From NCBI GenBank assembly GCA_025403435.1, contig CM046333.1:33749521-33813520 (forward strand): a DNA stretch of 64,000 bases, written 5' to 3'. The stretch comes from Artocarpus heterophyllus (lineage: Eukaryota; Streptophyta; Magnoliopsida; Rosales; Moraceae). Under the pieces are notes generated by a model that saw only the letters and a program-made list of their open reading frames with translations, searched no databases and was not told the origin of the DNA. Positions 1 through 12,133 of the stretch are shown here, one piece after another. The translations under genes and the position numbers were made by a program. Positions within the stretch are counted from its first letter, which is position 1. The number at the start of each line of letters is the position of its first letter.

Positions 1-1500
1 TATAAGGGGTGTATATATACAAAAGATCTATCTCAAGAAGAGAAAATCAATAAAATTGTAGGAGATATAATGATAAAATTATACTAAATAATTGGACATG
101 TTTAGACTTATGATAGACAAGTATATAAACATTTACTATTGTCAAATTCTCACAACTAAATATGCCATGTAAAATCAAACAACACAACTAGAATTTTATG
201 ATATTTAATCACCAAACAAATTATATATACAATGCCCAGGCTAATTTGTTTGAATAATTGTGAGAATTAAACACCACTAAAATATATCACAAAAAAGTAT
301 GTTAATCAACATAAACATCCTTTTATGGTGGCTTAAACCCAAAAAAAATTCTTATAAATGGGTAGGAAATGAAAAACGAAGAAAAACGACGAACACAACA
401 GTCAAAACAAACTTTAGATGAGCTCGTATGCATCAGTCAAAATTTGGTCAAAATAGCTTTTTTTTTAATTTTAAATTTTTAACCTTGCCAAAACACATGT
501 CGTTTTAAGCATATGCAGTGAAACAACACGTTGTTTTTGGAAAATACAATAGCTTCTTAACCTTAAAAGAATAAGTCCTTTTATATAGAAATAAAAAGGA
601 CTTGTCATTTACGTTGTCCTTGACCTTTGTCTAGGGTTGAAACGACCAAAAACAGACTCGCAACTTGATGCAGCCATATTTTGGCCTCTGGAACTTCGTT
701 TTTGACGATTCAAAATATCAAAATTTCCAAAAATGATCAAAATTTCAAGAAATTTAAAACAAATATTTGGCCTTTTTCAAAACTTCAAATCGTCAAATCA
801 ACCCTTAGACCTTAACGAAATCATCACCTAAAACATATATTTTAAAAATATGAGCATAATATGACATATATTTAAGTAAAAAACGATTTTCAAATTTGGG
901 TTTTATACCCACAAATAATTACAGAGAGTTTGACAGCCCAAACACTACATTGATGAACTTTTAGCTCATCAAACAATAACCATTTAGAGTTAGAGCATGT
1001 CACAAATAATAAGTTTCGTGGGTTACCTCTAAGCACTTCTGTTAAGTTGTCAGAAACCATTGCTGTTAAAGAAGAGGAAAGGTAAGGATAATGAAACCTC
1101 CTCTACAATAGCTTCTCTCAACACTAAACACACATAGAACCCACTTCAATCATGAACTACCTAGCCCTATTCACGTATATATAATATATTTTACCCTATA
1201 CCTTAACGGCTCATATTTGTGGGCTTTACCAAATATACTAGAGAGATTCTTTGTTCCAATGGGTTGACCAAAGTGCTAACTAGAGAGGAAGTTCATGGGT
1301 CTTAAGCTAGTCAATAAAACAAGTGTCCATTCTATTATAGCATGATATTTAACATACATACATTAACAAAATTAGCATCAATAACGATGTCCATGACATG
1401 CTTTAGTTCATATTAAAGTGAATTATTGTGATTATAAAAGTCTACAATAAAAATATTTCGACATAGTATGGGAAAACTCTTGTTCTTAATTGCTCTTCAG
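1..1500. other. AT-rich non-genic DNA
   Basis: No open frame of useful length, RNA gene or recognisable element relic is visible on either strand. The stretch is AT-rich with A and T runs. A TATA-like tract lies near 1174-1190, too far from the following ERF relic to be assigned to it with confidence. Confidence 0.6.
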
Positions 1501-1690
1501 AAACCCAAAAAGAAGAGGCTCTAGACAATCAACAAGATAGCTCACAGTTCTACAAAGGCCGTGGGGAAGATATCCACACACTAAAGTAGGAAATTGGCTA
1601 GGCACATTTGATGTTACTAAGGAAGCTGCTTTTGCTCATGATTTTTCTTTCAATTCATTTAGTCGAATTATTGCGCTCAGGCTAACTTTT
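1501..1690 (+). pseudogene. Relic of an AP2/ERF DNA-binding domain
   Basis: ERF proteins are plant transcription factors that bind GCC-box-like promoter elements through one AP2 domain of about 60 residues. Here 1556-1642 read in one frame give RPWGRY, then a short run, then WLGTFD, then EAA-A-D: the hallmark blocks of the domain in the correct order. About ten residues that normally lie between RPWGRY and WLGTFD (the AAEIRDP block) are missing. The N-terminal YRGVR block is degraded to something like YKG. A basic KPKKKR-like stretch lies just upstream. No open frame extends to either side and there is no start codon or full C-terminus, so this is a dead fragment. The family call is strong; the subgroup is unknown. 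Confidence 0.8.
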
Positions 1691-3227
1691 GTTATCATAT
1701 TCATTTGTATATTCCGTCCCTATTATGACCTTGATTTTCACCTACACCATCACCACCATGAGAGTTAAAAATTAGTTTGGTGATCATCATCTATCTTATT
1801 TAACATGGAATGTTACTAGTTGGAATAATATTCGTGGAGATGACGAGTCTCTAGTCATTGCTTCCATCTTTAAGACTTTTTGTGATAAGTCAACTAATTA
1901 TTCTTTTAGTCTGTAAGTTTGCAATGATTGCTAATTAATCAAAATCCACATGTTTCCTGCTACATTTTATGTACAATAAGGAAAAAAAATGAAGTCGCTA
2001 GAATATGGTTGTTTCTTGGTTTCTTTCTTAATCTCCTTTCTCATGTGAATTCATGGATTTTTAATTGCAATACATTTTCGCCACACACACAAACATAATT
2101 TGGTATATATCTAGGGATTGGTGAGACTTGGCTTTACTTCGTACGCTTTGGAGTTTGGATAAATTAATTAATAATTCTGATTTACTACTTTACCAAATTT
2201 AACAAATCTTAAATTGCCAAAAGCATAAAATAAATAAAGAACACAGACAATTTTTATATTGTATTATAAACCTACATCTACAAGACTACACACACATGTA
2301 GAACAATCTATTAAAAAATCAAATTAGAAGAACTAATTGAAGTTAATTAACAAAAGACTATCTTTTTATTGACACTTTTGTGCTGCAATCTCTTAATGGC
2401 CTTGTTCAATAAGTACCACTTATTTTGATTTTGTGCGTCAATGAACTCCTTTTAAACCAGTAGAATATGTTCTTTTAAATATCAAAGCTTCTTCTCCAAA
2501 GCTTTGTTGATGTAAATTGCAAAACTCACTGCATAACATGTGTATCATTTTTGAAAATTTGCACCCTTGATATGCAAACTGACCGAATATTTATAGGTAG
2601 TCAAATCTTATCTAAATTGAAATTCATCGCATGATCTATTGCAACATATTTAAAATCTAAACAGAAAACATGTGACACAAGAACATGTGCAAGATTTGGC
2701 TTAGAAGAGCATGTCCACTAAATCTTAATCTCCTTAAATTGATTTTCTTTTAACGTGTGCTCCTCTAGAACTAAATCTTATCCAAATTAAATTTAAATCT
2801 CATGATAAGATTTAATTCAATTCAAATTTATCCCTAACTAGTAAATCTTCTCAAAGCTTTTTGAATTTTATAAATTTTGGTAGTTCACAATTTTTTTTTT
2901 TGATAATTATATGCCAATTATGCCAACAAAAACCTTAACACTAACAATACTTCAGTTAAAAAATTAATATCTTAATGATATCAACCTATAGCATATTTTA
3001 CAAGTATATTAATAAATTATAGCAAAAGTTTGGTAAATGTAGAATAAATAGCATAATCCTAATTTTACTAACACAATGAAACAAAAATATCCCCAAAGCC
3101 TAAAATAGATCTTTCTTTTTTTTTTTTTTTCCCCATGTCTGTCCTTCTTTGTCCCCTCGAGTCTTTCTTCTCTCTCTCTCTCTCTCTCTCTTAATCACTC
3201 TCTTTGGCCCTCAATGGTGCCAATGTC
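1691..3227. other. Non-genic DNA
   Basis: No supported gene is visible. The first part, with a His-codon-rich run near 1741-1760, may be decayed C-terminal sequence of the ERF relic, but nothing in it can be aligned by eye. The rest is AT-rich with T runs near 2890 and 3115-3130. Confidence 0.55.
3169..3191. repeat. (TC)n microsatellite
   Basis: About eleven uninterrupted TC dinucleotides follow a T-rich stretch. Confidence 0.9.
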
Positions 3228-5231
3228 TGCAAGGCATGATTTTAGCATAATATTATACTAGGTACCCTAAGGATTAAATGATATAAGTTTTTGAGACATT
3301 TAATCAATAAAGAGTTATTATTGTGTCACATATCAAATATCACCCTCTTTATTTATTTATGTTGAATGTATGATAAGCAAACAAACGTCCGAGACTGTCA
3401 ATCTAAACCTAGATCATGTATATGATAGATAGATTATGCAGAAGTCATGAATCTTAATGTGATAGTCTAAATATAAAAGGTCTACAATCAAGCGAATGAA
3501 TTTGGGTGCTTTATTCATGTTAAGATTGTTATGTCATCAATATCCTTAACGAAAAATAGTCTTTCTTAGTCATCAAAGTGGAACTCCACGAGTAGTGACA
3601 TTGGTATGCTGTCATTAGTGACAATATATTACATCAGGACTAAAGATGAATTGATTTAGTTAATAATTCTATTTAAATAAATCAATTCACTTTAGACAAT
3701 CATATATGTTACATCTTAATCCTGAAATGAATCAATAAGTCTGTATTCTGGACTTATGTCTTTTGATGTACTAAAAGGTGACATCTTGAATTAATTAAAG
3801 TTACGTATACTGGTGCGTTAGATACATGACTCTTGAATGACGTGTAGTCATTATTCGGAGATATGGAATCCATAGCTATTTTGTAGAGTTAATGATATTA
3901 TCTTATAGGTATTATCTTATAATTGAAAATTGGAGTGCTTAACTATTTGGATGCACATGCATAATTAAATGGTATACTATTTGTGTTGGTTATGAATAGT
4001 AAGTATTCTAATGACGAGATAATAAAACATAAGAAAAATATAATTGGAAAAGGAAAGCAGAATTTATCCTTAAGCCAATTATGAATATCCTATAGGGATG
4101 TTACACATCATGATGTGTCATAGACAGTTAACTTATTAGACTATTGTAATTTATATATAGTTCAAGAGTACAACTCTAAGCTTTTAGTGGAATAGCTTTA
4201 GAGTTAATAAATTACAAAATATACATATCGGGGATAAATTATTTTATAATTACAGAAGCTTGATCTATATATGTCCATCATGTCCCTTTGCTAGCTCACA
4301 TATTTTCCTATAACGATGTGGCATGTTTTTTTTTTTTTGACAAATTAGTAAGTTATGCTAATTCTTAGATTGGCTTAAAATTTGGTTGATTAGATTTAAT
4401 AATTCATGTTAGTTTATTGGTTGAATCAATTTTATGAATTAATTCAAAATAAACATGTTAAATTATTTAAATATATTTTATTTGATATGAGATTATCTAT
4501 ATATAATTGTTTTAATCAGATCACTTATGTATTGGGTTATTTGAATTAAAACTGATGCTCTATAAAAGATACCAAGGTCAAATGAAGTAGTAATTATCTA
4601 ATTAGTTCAAACTTGTAGATTGGGTAAATCTTAGGATATCGAAAAGCATAGGGTAGAGGTATGCCACATCAGCCCGGTCGGCCTGTCCTAGTATAGGCCA
4701 ATCCACCTCTCCTACCAGGTCAATGATCCACATCAAACGCATTTTTAGCTGTAAGATTTGATCCAAACTCGAATTTTAAAGTGTAATCTAATAAGAGTGA
4801 GTACCCTTCTGATCTCTATAAATAGGAAACGTTTTTTATTGTTATTAAGGCCACTTGAAAGATTTAGAGAGAGTTTTCAAGAGAGAAAAACTCTAATTCC
4901 TATACAATTATTCAACGTCAAGAACTTTAATTTTTGGTTTTCTCTTGTAGTTAGAAGGAGACATTATCGAGGAAGACTAATTGATATATGTCCACTCGTA
5001 TTCTGATTATGTAAAAGAGAATAGCAAGAAAGTCCAGATAATTGAGGCTCTTCTAGTTAGATTCTCACATGGCAGTTCTAAATATAGATGCTCTGTTAGA
5101 AGTACGGTTTCTGGTCTACAAGAGGTATGAAGATCTATTATTAATTTATCGTATATAACATGTCTAACTTGTTTATAAAAAATGTTTTAATTAAAAATTT
5201 TAAATTTTTACTGTGTACTCGTTTTCCAACA
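3228..5231 (+). mobile_element. Solo LTR, Copia family 1
   Basis: The stretch aligns along its length with the LTRs of element A (8457-10465, 16087-18097) and element C. Shared blocks include the start CCCTAAGG, the AATCAATAAAGAG block, the CTATAAATAGG promoter block, and the end TACTCGTTTTCCAACA. At about 2.0 kb it matches the full LTR length. No primer-binding site follows the end and no pol sequence flanks it, so it is a solo LTR left by recombination or an isolated fragment. The 5' edge is uncertain: about 25 extra bases lie between a TG-initial start at 3228 and the CCCTAAGG block. The flanking five bases (ATGTC and CGTAG) do not match, so no target-site duplication remains. Confidence 0.85.
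4817..4824 (+). promoter_or_regulatory. TATA box of solo LTR
   Basis: TATAAATA lies at the position equivalent to the TATA boxes of elements A and C, marking the U3 promoter of the LTR. Confidence 0.7.
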
Positions 5232-7793
5232 CGTAGAACAACGGAGCTTGCGCTTTCTCTCTCTATACTACGTAAGAACCATCCATGACTCTTTTAGGAC
5301 CTAATAACGGTGATCAAGGGCCCAATTAGTTCGAATTCATTTGTTAATTAAACACTAATATGATTAATTCAATTGTAGATCACATGTCTTTAATTAGCAT
5401 GCCCCATTGAGATCTGTGATCGAAGATTTTGGAGGGATCCACCACGAGTTCGATGGTGATCTTCCATGAGATGTACATTGAGAGACTTTTTGAAGGTTCT
5501 CAATTTCTGTTGAGGGGTGTAATTGGCATGATGATGCAAGTTCTGAAGGGTCTGAAGTGGAACAAAGTCGCAAGTGGTATGACAACGTCAGCGAAAGATA
5601 TTTGCTTCAAGCTTGACAATGACCTTCTACGATTTGACATTAAAAACATTGTCAAAAGGGCATTGTTATGCATCCCGACCCGGACTGTAACCGGGTGGGA
5701 AAAAAAAAAGTTTTTCTTCTCAAAAATTCGCGATCTATGTTAAAGAGCGGAATCGGTGGATGATGCCGACTATGATGGGACAAAAATGAAATGAAGTCGT
5801 GATGGGTATTGCATGTGGCATGACAACATCAGTGACATTGGGCGCAGTCGGATGCAAAGGAGAGGGAGAATGAGCGAGGGGAGAGAGAATTTTTCTGAAC
5901 GGTATTAAATGTAATTGACGTTTGCGATCAATAATTTTCTTAAGCTGATATTTCCTACAATTTCCAAATTTTTAATCTATATATATAGAGAGGTTTTTTC
6001 CCCTAAGATTATTAGAATATCTATGTTGTTAATATTCAATTATTATTTCAAAAATGGTATCAGTAATAAATACGATGAGTTTACATAGTGTCTTATGTGT
6101 GTGTGTTTGTTTATATATCTATGTGATATGTTGTGATGGTATAAAAGAAGGTTGTAGTAAGAAATTTCTTTAGAAAAAGATAAAGTGGAAAAGCAACCTT
6201 TTGTTAAAGCTAAAAGATCAAATATACACCTAGGTTGAACCTGGAAATACAACAATATAGACAGTCTCTAATGTCTACTCGTTTGAGGGATGGGTCGTGA
6301 TCATTTATGAAATTGTGTTTGGAAGTGTTTTTAGAGGGATTAGTTTGATTATAAGAAAAAAAAAAAGTAAAATTTTTTTGGGTATGTTTATGAAAATATT
6401 TATATAATAAATAAGCTCCAGAAACTGAAAACGAAAAGGAAAACATTTTTGGGTATCACACCATTTTTTGTTTTCATCTTTGTTTCTGAACTAAAAGCCA
6501 AATGCTATTTTAAAAACCTTTTTTACTTGACACATTTTGGGATGCGATAAAAACAATTCAACAAATAAAAAAGAAAGTAACATATGCATTATAGTAGTAG
6601 TAACATGAAAAAATGAAATAAGTAATTTCAAAATAGTTTGTTGTGGGTGTAAAAATGAAATGGTTTTTTTTTTAATGGTGTTGAAGTTTTTGGGTATTTT
6701 TTTGAAAATTTGAGTTGACTATTTAATCGCCGCAAAATGAAAGCGTAAAGAGAAAACAACTTCAGAGTGATTTCCCTACTTCAGACTGATGATTATCATT
6801 TATTCATATGATTTTATCAAATGATTTTTTATACACATTTATCAAGTTTCTAAAAAATGGATTGCATACACCATCTTCGTCGTTACCAAATCTTCAATAA
6901 ATTACATCCGTTGATCCCAATTTTGGGGAGGCTACTCCCATATTATGCCCATCTATCCAATTAAAAGCTAAAATATTGTGTCCATTAACTCATAAAGAGC
7001 CAAATTACAATAACTCAAAGCAATTTAAAAAAAAAAAAAAACAAAAACAAAAACATTAAAAGCCTAAAATATTATTCCTTTTTTTTTTTTTATGTGGTTT
7101 TCCTTTTATGTGTGTGTAACAGTGTGTGCGTGTAATCTGGGTTGGGGATTAATTCAACCACATACCTGCTCCAATATAATTTTCCCACATACTTGACTTA
7201 ATTAGGGGCTAGTACCCACGACCACGTGTATATTTTCTTGGTCGAAAACAGTTCAGGCTGAAAATGCCAACAACATTTGTGCCTTTAATTTTTCATCATT
7301 GCGCTAACACTACAAAAAAATTAGGGTTTTTGTCCTAACAAAAAATGTGGCGGCTAAAACTGTAGAATGTTATAACTAAAAGTAGTGGTGAAGCCAGCTT
7401 AGTCTCAAGGGCAGTTGCACCCCTGGACCAAGGCGACACCTTTATTTTGACCTATCCAAATTTTTTAAATAGTTTGCCCATCTTAGTCTTTTAAATTGTG
7501 ACTTCTATATGAGGTTTTTTATTCATTTCAAGAACGCTACTATAACTAACAACTTCGTTGATTGTATACCTCAAAAAGTAAATCAAACTAAAATAGAAGC
7601 TTGGTTCATTTGGATTGAAAAGAATATTTACACGGTAATTTTAGTTTCATTTTTTTATTTATGCCTGTTGAAAAAAAAAAAAAATCCTACTAAAAGTATT
7701 ATCTGCTACCAAATATTCTAACTATGTTGTTACTTAAAAATTGTTTGTGACTAAGAGAACTTGTAATGTATTGATGATGATGAGTGCAAAGAG
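5232..7793. other. Host DNA without a recognised gene
   Basis: An open frame of 104 codons at 5429-5743 (+) and a shorter antisense one resemble no family I know. The same neighbourhood repeats a short block (TATGACAACGTCAGCGA near 5578, and CATGACAACATCAGTGA near 5819), which suggests an old repeat rather than a gene. Poly-A and poly-T runs are frequent (6358, 7028, 7080). Nothing else can be supported. Confidence 0.5.
7308..7345. repeat. Possible CACTA-like transposon end
   Basis: The stretch begins CACTACAAAAAAATTAGGG, which resembles the terminal inverted repeats of plant CACTA transposons. No matching inverted end was found nearby, so this is at best one fragment end. Confidence 0.25.
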
Positions 7794-8251
7794 TGTTCAG
7801 AATTGAGACAATTAGAAAATGGTGACGTGGCATGCTGACTGGAGTTAGAGTAGCCAATCTGGTTGTGACAGTTAGTTTGTTATGTGTATTAGTGAGAAAC
7901 AGGAATTACAGACTTGTAATTGTAGAAGGTCCATTACTTGTATGTATAGGAGTTTGTTAGGGTTGTTTGTTATTATTTTTGGGTAGAGGAAACTTTGAAA
8001 AGTGGGTTTCAGAGTAAATGAGAGAAAAGAGTATAGGAAGAGAGAGAAAGACAAGAATGACCTAGACAGAGAACTAGAAAGGATCGATAAAGCTTTCAGA
8101 GTTGTGTTCTTGTACAAGATCAATAAAATGCTGTCAAATTTTCCTGTGGTTCTCACAATCTGAGGAGGCCACGCCAAGTTGCTGTTGTTTTTTTTTTTCG
8201 GTTTCTAAGATTCTTGTTGTTCTTGTATTGTGTCCTTGAAAATTCTCATCA
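7794..8251 (+). repeat. 5' LTR of element B
   Basis: 458 bp, TG...CA, near-identical over its whole length to the two-part 3' LTR at 21886-22200 and 36126-36265. It contains the purine-rich GAGAGAAAGACA block before its end. No convincing TATAAA box was seen. Confidence 0.9.
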
Positions 8252-8269
8252 AGTGGGATCAAAGCTTGA
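8252..8269 (+). promoter_or_regulatory. Primer-binding site of element B
   Basis: AGTGGGATCAAAGCTTG directly follows the LTR and resembles the TGGTATCAGAGC complement of the initiator-Met tRNA 3' end, with substitutions. Confidence 0.65.
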
Positions 8270-8281
8270 GCGACAATCAAG

Positions 8282-8456
8282 ATGGGATCAGCAAGGTTTA
8301 AGATTGAGAAGTTTATAGGAAAGAATAACTTCGGTATTTGGACGGTAAAAATGAGAGCTCTGCTTATGCAACAGGGATTTCATGAAGCCCTAGGAGGGGA
8401 AAGCAATCTACCCACCACTCTCTCAGATGCCAAAAAGAAAAATCTAATGGAGAAGG
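8282..8456 (+). pseudogene. Element B gag, N-terminal part
   Basis: Capsid-type Gag of a Copia element. The frame opens with ATG at 8282, 31 bases after the LTR, and contains FIGKNNFGIWTVKMRALL, a typical Copia Gag N-terminal block, followed by a second conserved stretch ending in MEK. The frame is cut at codon 58 by the LTR of element A. It resumes in the same frame at 18101, after the GAAGG duplication, with the expected AHNAI-L block. The interruption is therefore a clean insertion and not a gene end. Confidence 0.88.
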
Positions 8457-9887
8457 TGTTAGACATGTATGCCCTAAGGAGTAAAAATGCAATAAGTTTT
8501 TGGAGACATTTTTATCAATAAAGAATTTATTTAGTATTTATATACCAAATCTTATCCTCTTTACGTTCATATCTGTTGAATGTATGTTAAGCAAACAATA
8601 GTCTGAGACTGTCAGTCTAAACCTTAAGAATTGGGCATATGATGGACAGATTATGCAGAAGACATAATTCTTAAGGTGATGATCTAAATCATAAGATCCG
8701 CAATTGAGGGAATAAAGTTGGGCGCTTTATTCATCTAAAGATTGTTATGTTGTCTATATCCCTATTTAGAGATGGTTTGTCTTGATCATCGGAGGTGGAC
8801 TCCGTGAATAGAAACATTGGCATGTTGTCATAGGTGACGATGTGTTGGATCGGGACATAAAGTGAATTGATTTGGATTAATAATTCTGTCTCAGCAAATC
8901 GATTCACTTTAGACAATCATTTGTATTGTATCTTAATCCTGAGATGAATAGTGGGCCCGTTGTCTTGACTTGTGTCTTTTGATGTACCAAAGGGCGACAC
9001 CCACATCAATAGTGGTATGCATGCCGGTACATTGGAGGCATGACTCTTGATAGCGTAGACTTGTTATTCATAGATATAGAATCCATAGCTCCTCTTTAGG
9101 AGTAGTGATATCCTCTTATATGTGTTATCTTGTAATTGAAAAACTGAAGCGCTCAACCATTTGGATATATAGGTGTAATCGAATGGTATACTGTCTTTGG
9201 ATGGTAAGTTTTTCAATGGTAAGATAATGGAACATAAGATAAAAATAATCGGGAAGGTAAGACAGAACTTGTCCTTAAGCTGATTATGGATAATCATATG
9301 GGGATACGATACACTATGAAATGTAATGGAGACTTAGCTATACGGGCTTCATAATTCTATGTAGTTCGAGAGTGCAGCTCCAAACTCTTAGTGGAGTAGC
9401 GTTGAAGTTGATAATCATGAAATGTATATCTGGGATATTGAGTGTTATAATTATCAGAAGCTTGAACTATATAGGTCCATTTGGTCCCCTTTACTAGCTC
9501 ACAACATCCTGTAACGATACTGCGTGCTTTTTTAATAATTGGTAACTTATGTCAGATTTATCAGATTGGTTAAAATTTGAAAGAACCAAATAATTCATGT
9601 CTGTTTATCGGTTGAATTGATTTTGTGATAAAATTAATTAAAGATAAACTTATTGAATTATTGAGATCAGATATTTCTTGTCTGTTTATCGGTTGGTTTA
9701 ATTTTGGATAAATTAGATCAAGATAAACTTATAGAATTATTGGGAATTCATTTATTTTCTTAGAGATTATCTAGATAAAGTTGTTTTGATCAGATAACTT
9801 CTCTATTTGGTTATTTAAATTAAAACTGAAACTTTATCCTATAGATTCTTGGGTGGAAAATAAAAGATTTGTGGAGATTTTTTATCA

Positions 9888-9951
9888 GCAGTTTGGCCTG
9901 TCGATCCACGTGTTCGGCCTGCCGATGGGGCCTGTTCGGCCTGCCGATGAG
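9888..9951 (+). promoter_or_regulatory. Array of GC-rich 12-bp dyads in U3
   Basis: Three tandem copies of a near-palindrome, TCGGCCTGCCGA (first copy TTGGCCTGTCGA), at 20-25 base spacing in otherwise AT-rich DNA, just upstream of the TATA box. The 3' LTR has the same array at 17523-17578. The U3 position suggests a promoter element; no binding factor is known to me. Confidence 0.6.
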
Positions 9952-10066
9952 CGAAGGATAAGATCATGCATTTTTACATAGATCTTATCAGATATTGATC
10001 CGAATTTAATTCTGATCTAAATTTTTGAGACCTAATCTGATAAGGACTGACCCTAGACCCAACCTC

Positions 10067-10074
10067 TATAAATA
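10067..10074 (+). promoter_or_regulatory. TATA box, 5' LTR of A
   Basis: TATAAATA in the context CCTCTATAAATAAAGGG; the same site is at 17697-17704 in the 3' LTR. It would direct transcription start near 10100. Confidence 0.8.
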
Positions 10075-10467
10075 AAGGGTAAGTCACATGAGTTATTTAG
10101 ATCAATTCAGAGATTAAGAGTGGTACTCTGCTAGTGAGAATCTGAAAAATCCTTGAGAGTTTTGTTCACAAATTACGAACACTTGTTTTGGGTTTTCTCA
10201 ATTGGTTGGAAGGAGAATCACCTGGTGGAAGAGCTGTACGTATGAGCCCACACTCACTCCGATCGTAGATAGAGAATAGCAAAAAAGACCAGTTGGTTGA
10301 GGTTCTTCTGAAACGTCACTTCTCATCACTGATTGTGAGGATTCTTCTGCACACGAAGGTTAGTAAGATTTGGTTAATTTATGCATATAGCATGTCAAAC
10401 TTATGTTTTAGAAAATACTCTGATATAAAATTTTTAAAATTTTGCTACATACTATTTTTCGAACAAT

Positions 10468-10482
10468 TGGTATTAGAGCCAT
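10468..10482 (+). promoter_or_regulatory. Primer-binding site of element A
   Basis: TTGGTATTAGAGCC lies two bases after the LTR. It is complementary to the initiator-Met tRNA 3' end apart from one C-to-T change (TGGTATCAGAGCC is the usual form). Confidence 0.8.
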
Positions 10483-12133
10483 AGTTTTTACATAAATTTA
10501 TGAGTTTGTGATCATGTTGTATGTATAAATTTTGTGATCTTAATCTCTATTATGCTTGAGTTGAATTTTATAGAGAGTTGGCAATCTAGGTTTCTATATA
10601 TTATATATGTATTGTTATGGATTATGTGGTGAATGTTCATTAATTAATTATGGTTGATTAAATCATTATTTAATTATTTATTAATTAATTAATTTATACC
10701 GGTTTGGTTCCTTAGAGGTTAGAATGTATATCTAGGTTTTTCATGTAATTAGATGACGGACTATCATCTCCATCTAGGAATTATTGTTTAATTTTAAATT
10801 TGTAAGAATTTTGTAATTTAATAATCATTGCGAGAAGACGGATTTAGAAGACAAATCTAGAAAGCGGATCTAGAAGATTGATGATGGTGCTCCCAGGTAT
10901 TTTTTGAGTCTCTAATTTTAGGTTTTTGAATTGTTAAAAATAAAATTGATGAATTGCATTAAAAATTGTATGTTCTGGAATGGGAGATTTTTGCTCGGTC
11001 GGCATGCTGAACCTTACAGTTCGGCAAGCCGATGGTCACAGATCGGTAGGCCAGACATGAGGTTCGGCAGGCCGTCAGTGGGGCAGAAATCAGATGGCTC
11101 TGGCAGCAGGTTGAACTACCAGTTCAACAGGCCGAACCTGCATGACCGGTAGACCGATCGTTTAGATTGGCCTGCCGAACGAGAGCTGAAAAATTTCCAA
11201 ACAAGGTGCAGTTTTAATTGTATTTTTGGGATAATTCTGAGAAACATTAAATTTGGATATGACTGGAAATATGAAGTATTCGATTCATACGGGATTGAAG
11301 ACTTGAAGATGGACATTACATGAAGAAGGATACAGCTTGAGGATTCAAGAATGAAGAATCAATAATATATCTCGATTATTCTCTTGTAATCTTTATTTTC
11401 TATTCTCTAGGGTGAAACCATAATATTATGATTATTATTATTTTGTTTGTAGCTTTGCTTGATAGCTTTGCTTGTCTGCATTATAATATGATTTGCCATG
11501 TATATTGATAATATGTCATATAGAATAGGGAATGCCGCTCATATTAAAATTGTTCATGCATATTCTTAAAATAAAACCTTGATTTCAAAAGATTGAGTGG
11601 GAGAAGGTTTTCAAAGGGAGAACCTAAGGCCTCCATTGTTGTTCCATAGGTAGAACATGGTGGTCCTGACTCCTAGGAAGGGATTTCTATCATGTACCAG
11701 ATTGGATCTCTGAGAGGATAAGGTATTTTAGCATGATTTATGGTTGCACACCCCTAGGTGGTGATTATAAATCATGGATAAAATATTGAAACGATGGTTA
11801 TACACTCACGTTAATTTTATTATTAACCTCCCCTAGGAGCTCTGTTAATAAAATTAATGGCCAAAGAAACGATTATTAATATATGCTGGATCATACGGGT
11901 CCTAGATAGCATATATTAATCAGGAGGGGATCTGTGTTCTTGATTAAATTTGGCATGACTCCCTTAGGAGCTTGTCGAATTTTGAGTTAGGAATTATCGT
12001 TATAAGGTTGTGATATTTTCAAGGTTTTGACACATAAACACATTTGTACTTTTTACATGATTGTGTTATCTTATTAAATTATTATGATATGTTTGCTTAT
12101 GTTTGGTATATGATTCTTTATTGTAGATTAAAA
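10483..12133 (+). other. Leader of element A with further dyads
   Basis: About 1.65 kb of untranslated leader between primer-binding site and gag. At 10995-11180 it carries five to seven degenerate copies of the dyad seen in U3 (for example TTCGGCAGGCCG), in both orientations. An open frame of 73 codons at 10931-11152 merely runs through this array. Element C has the equivalent leader at 48495-50074. Confidence 0.7.

Larger units (their letters stand above)
8457..10465 (+). repeat. 5' LTR of element A
   Basis: 2,009 bp, from TGTTAGACATG to TTTTTCGAACA. It matches the 2,011-bp 3' LTR, the solo LTR at 3228-5231 and the LTRs of element C. It holds a dyad array (9888-9951) about 120 bases upstream of a TATA box (10067-10074). 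Confidence 0.95.

Noticed and set aside
5429..5743. 104-codon open frame
   Set aside because: No recognisable family, no promoter or codon pattern to support it, and it overlaps a short repeated block. Left as unassigned host DNA.
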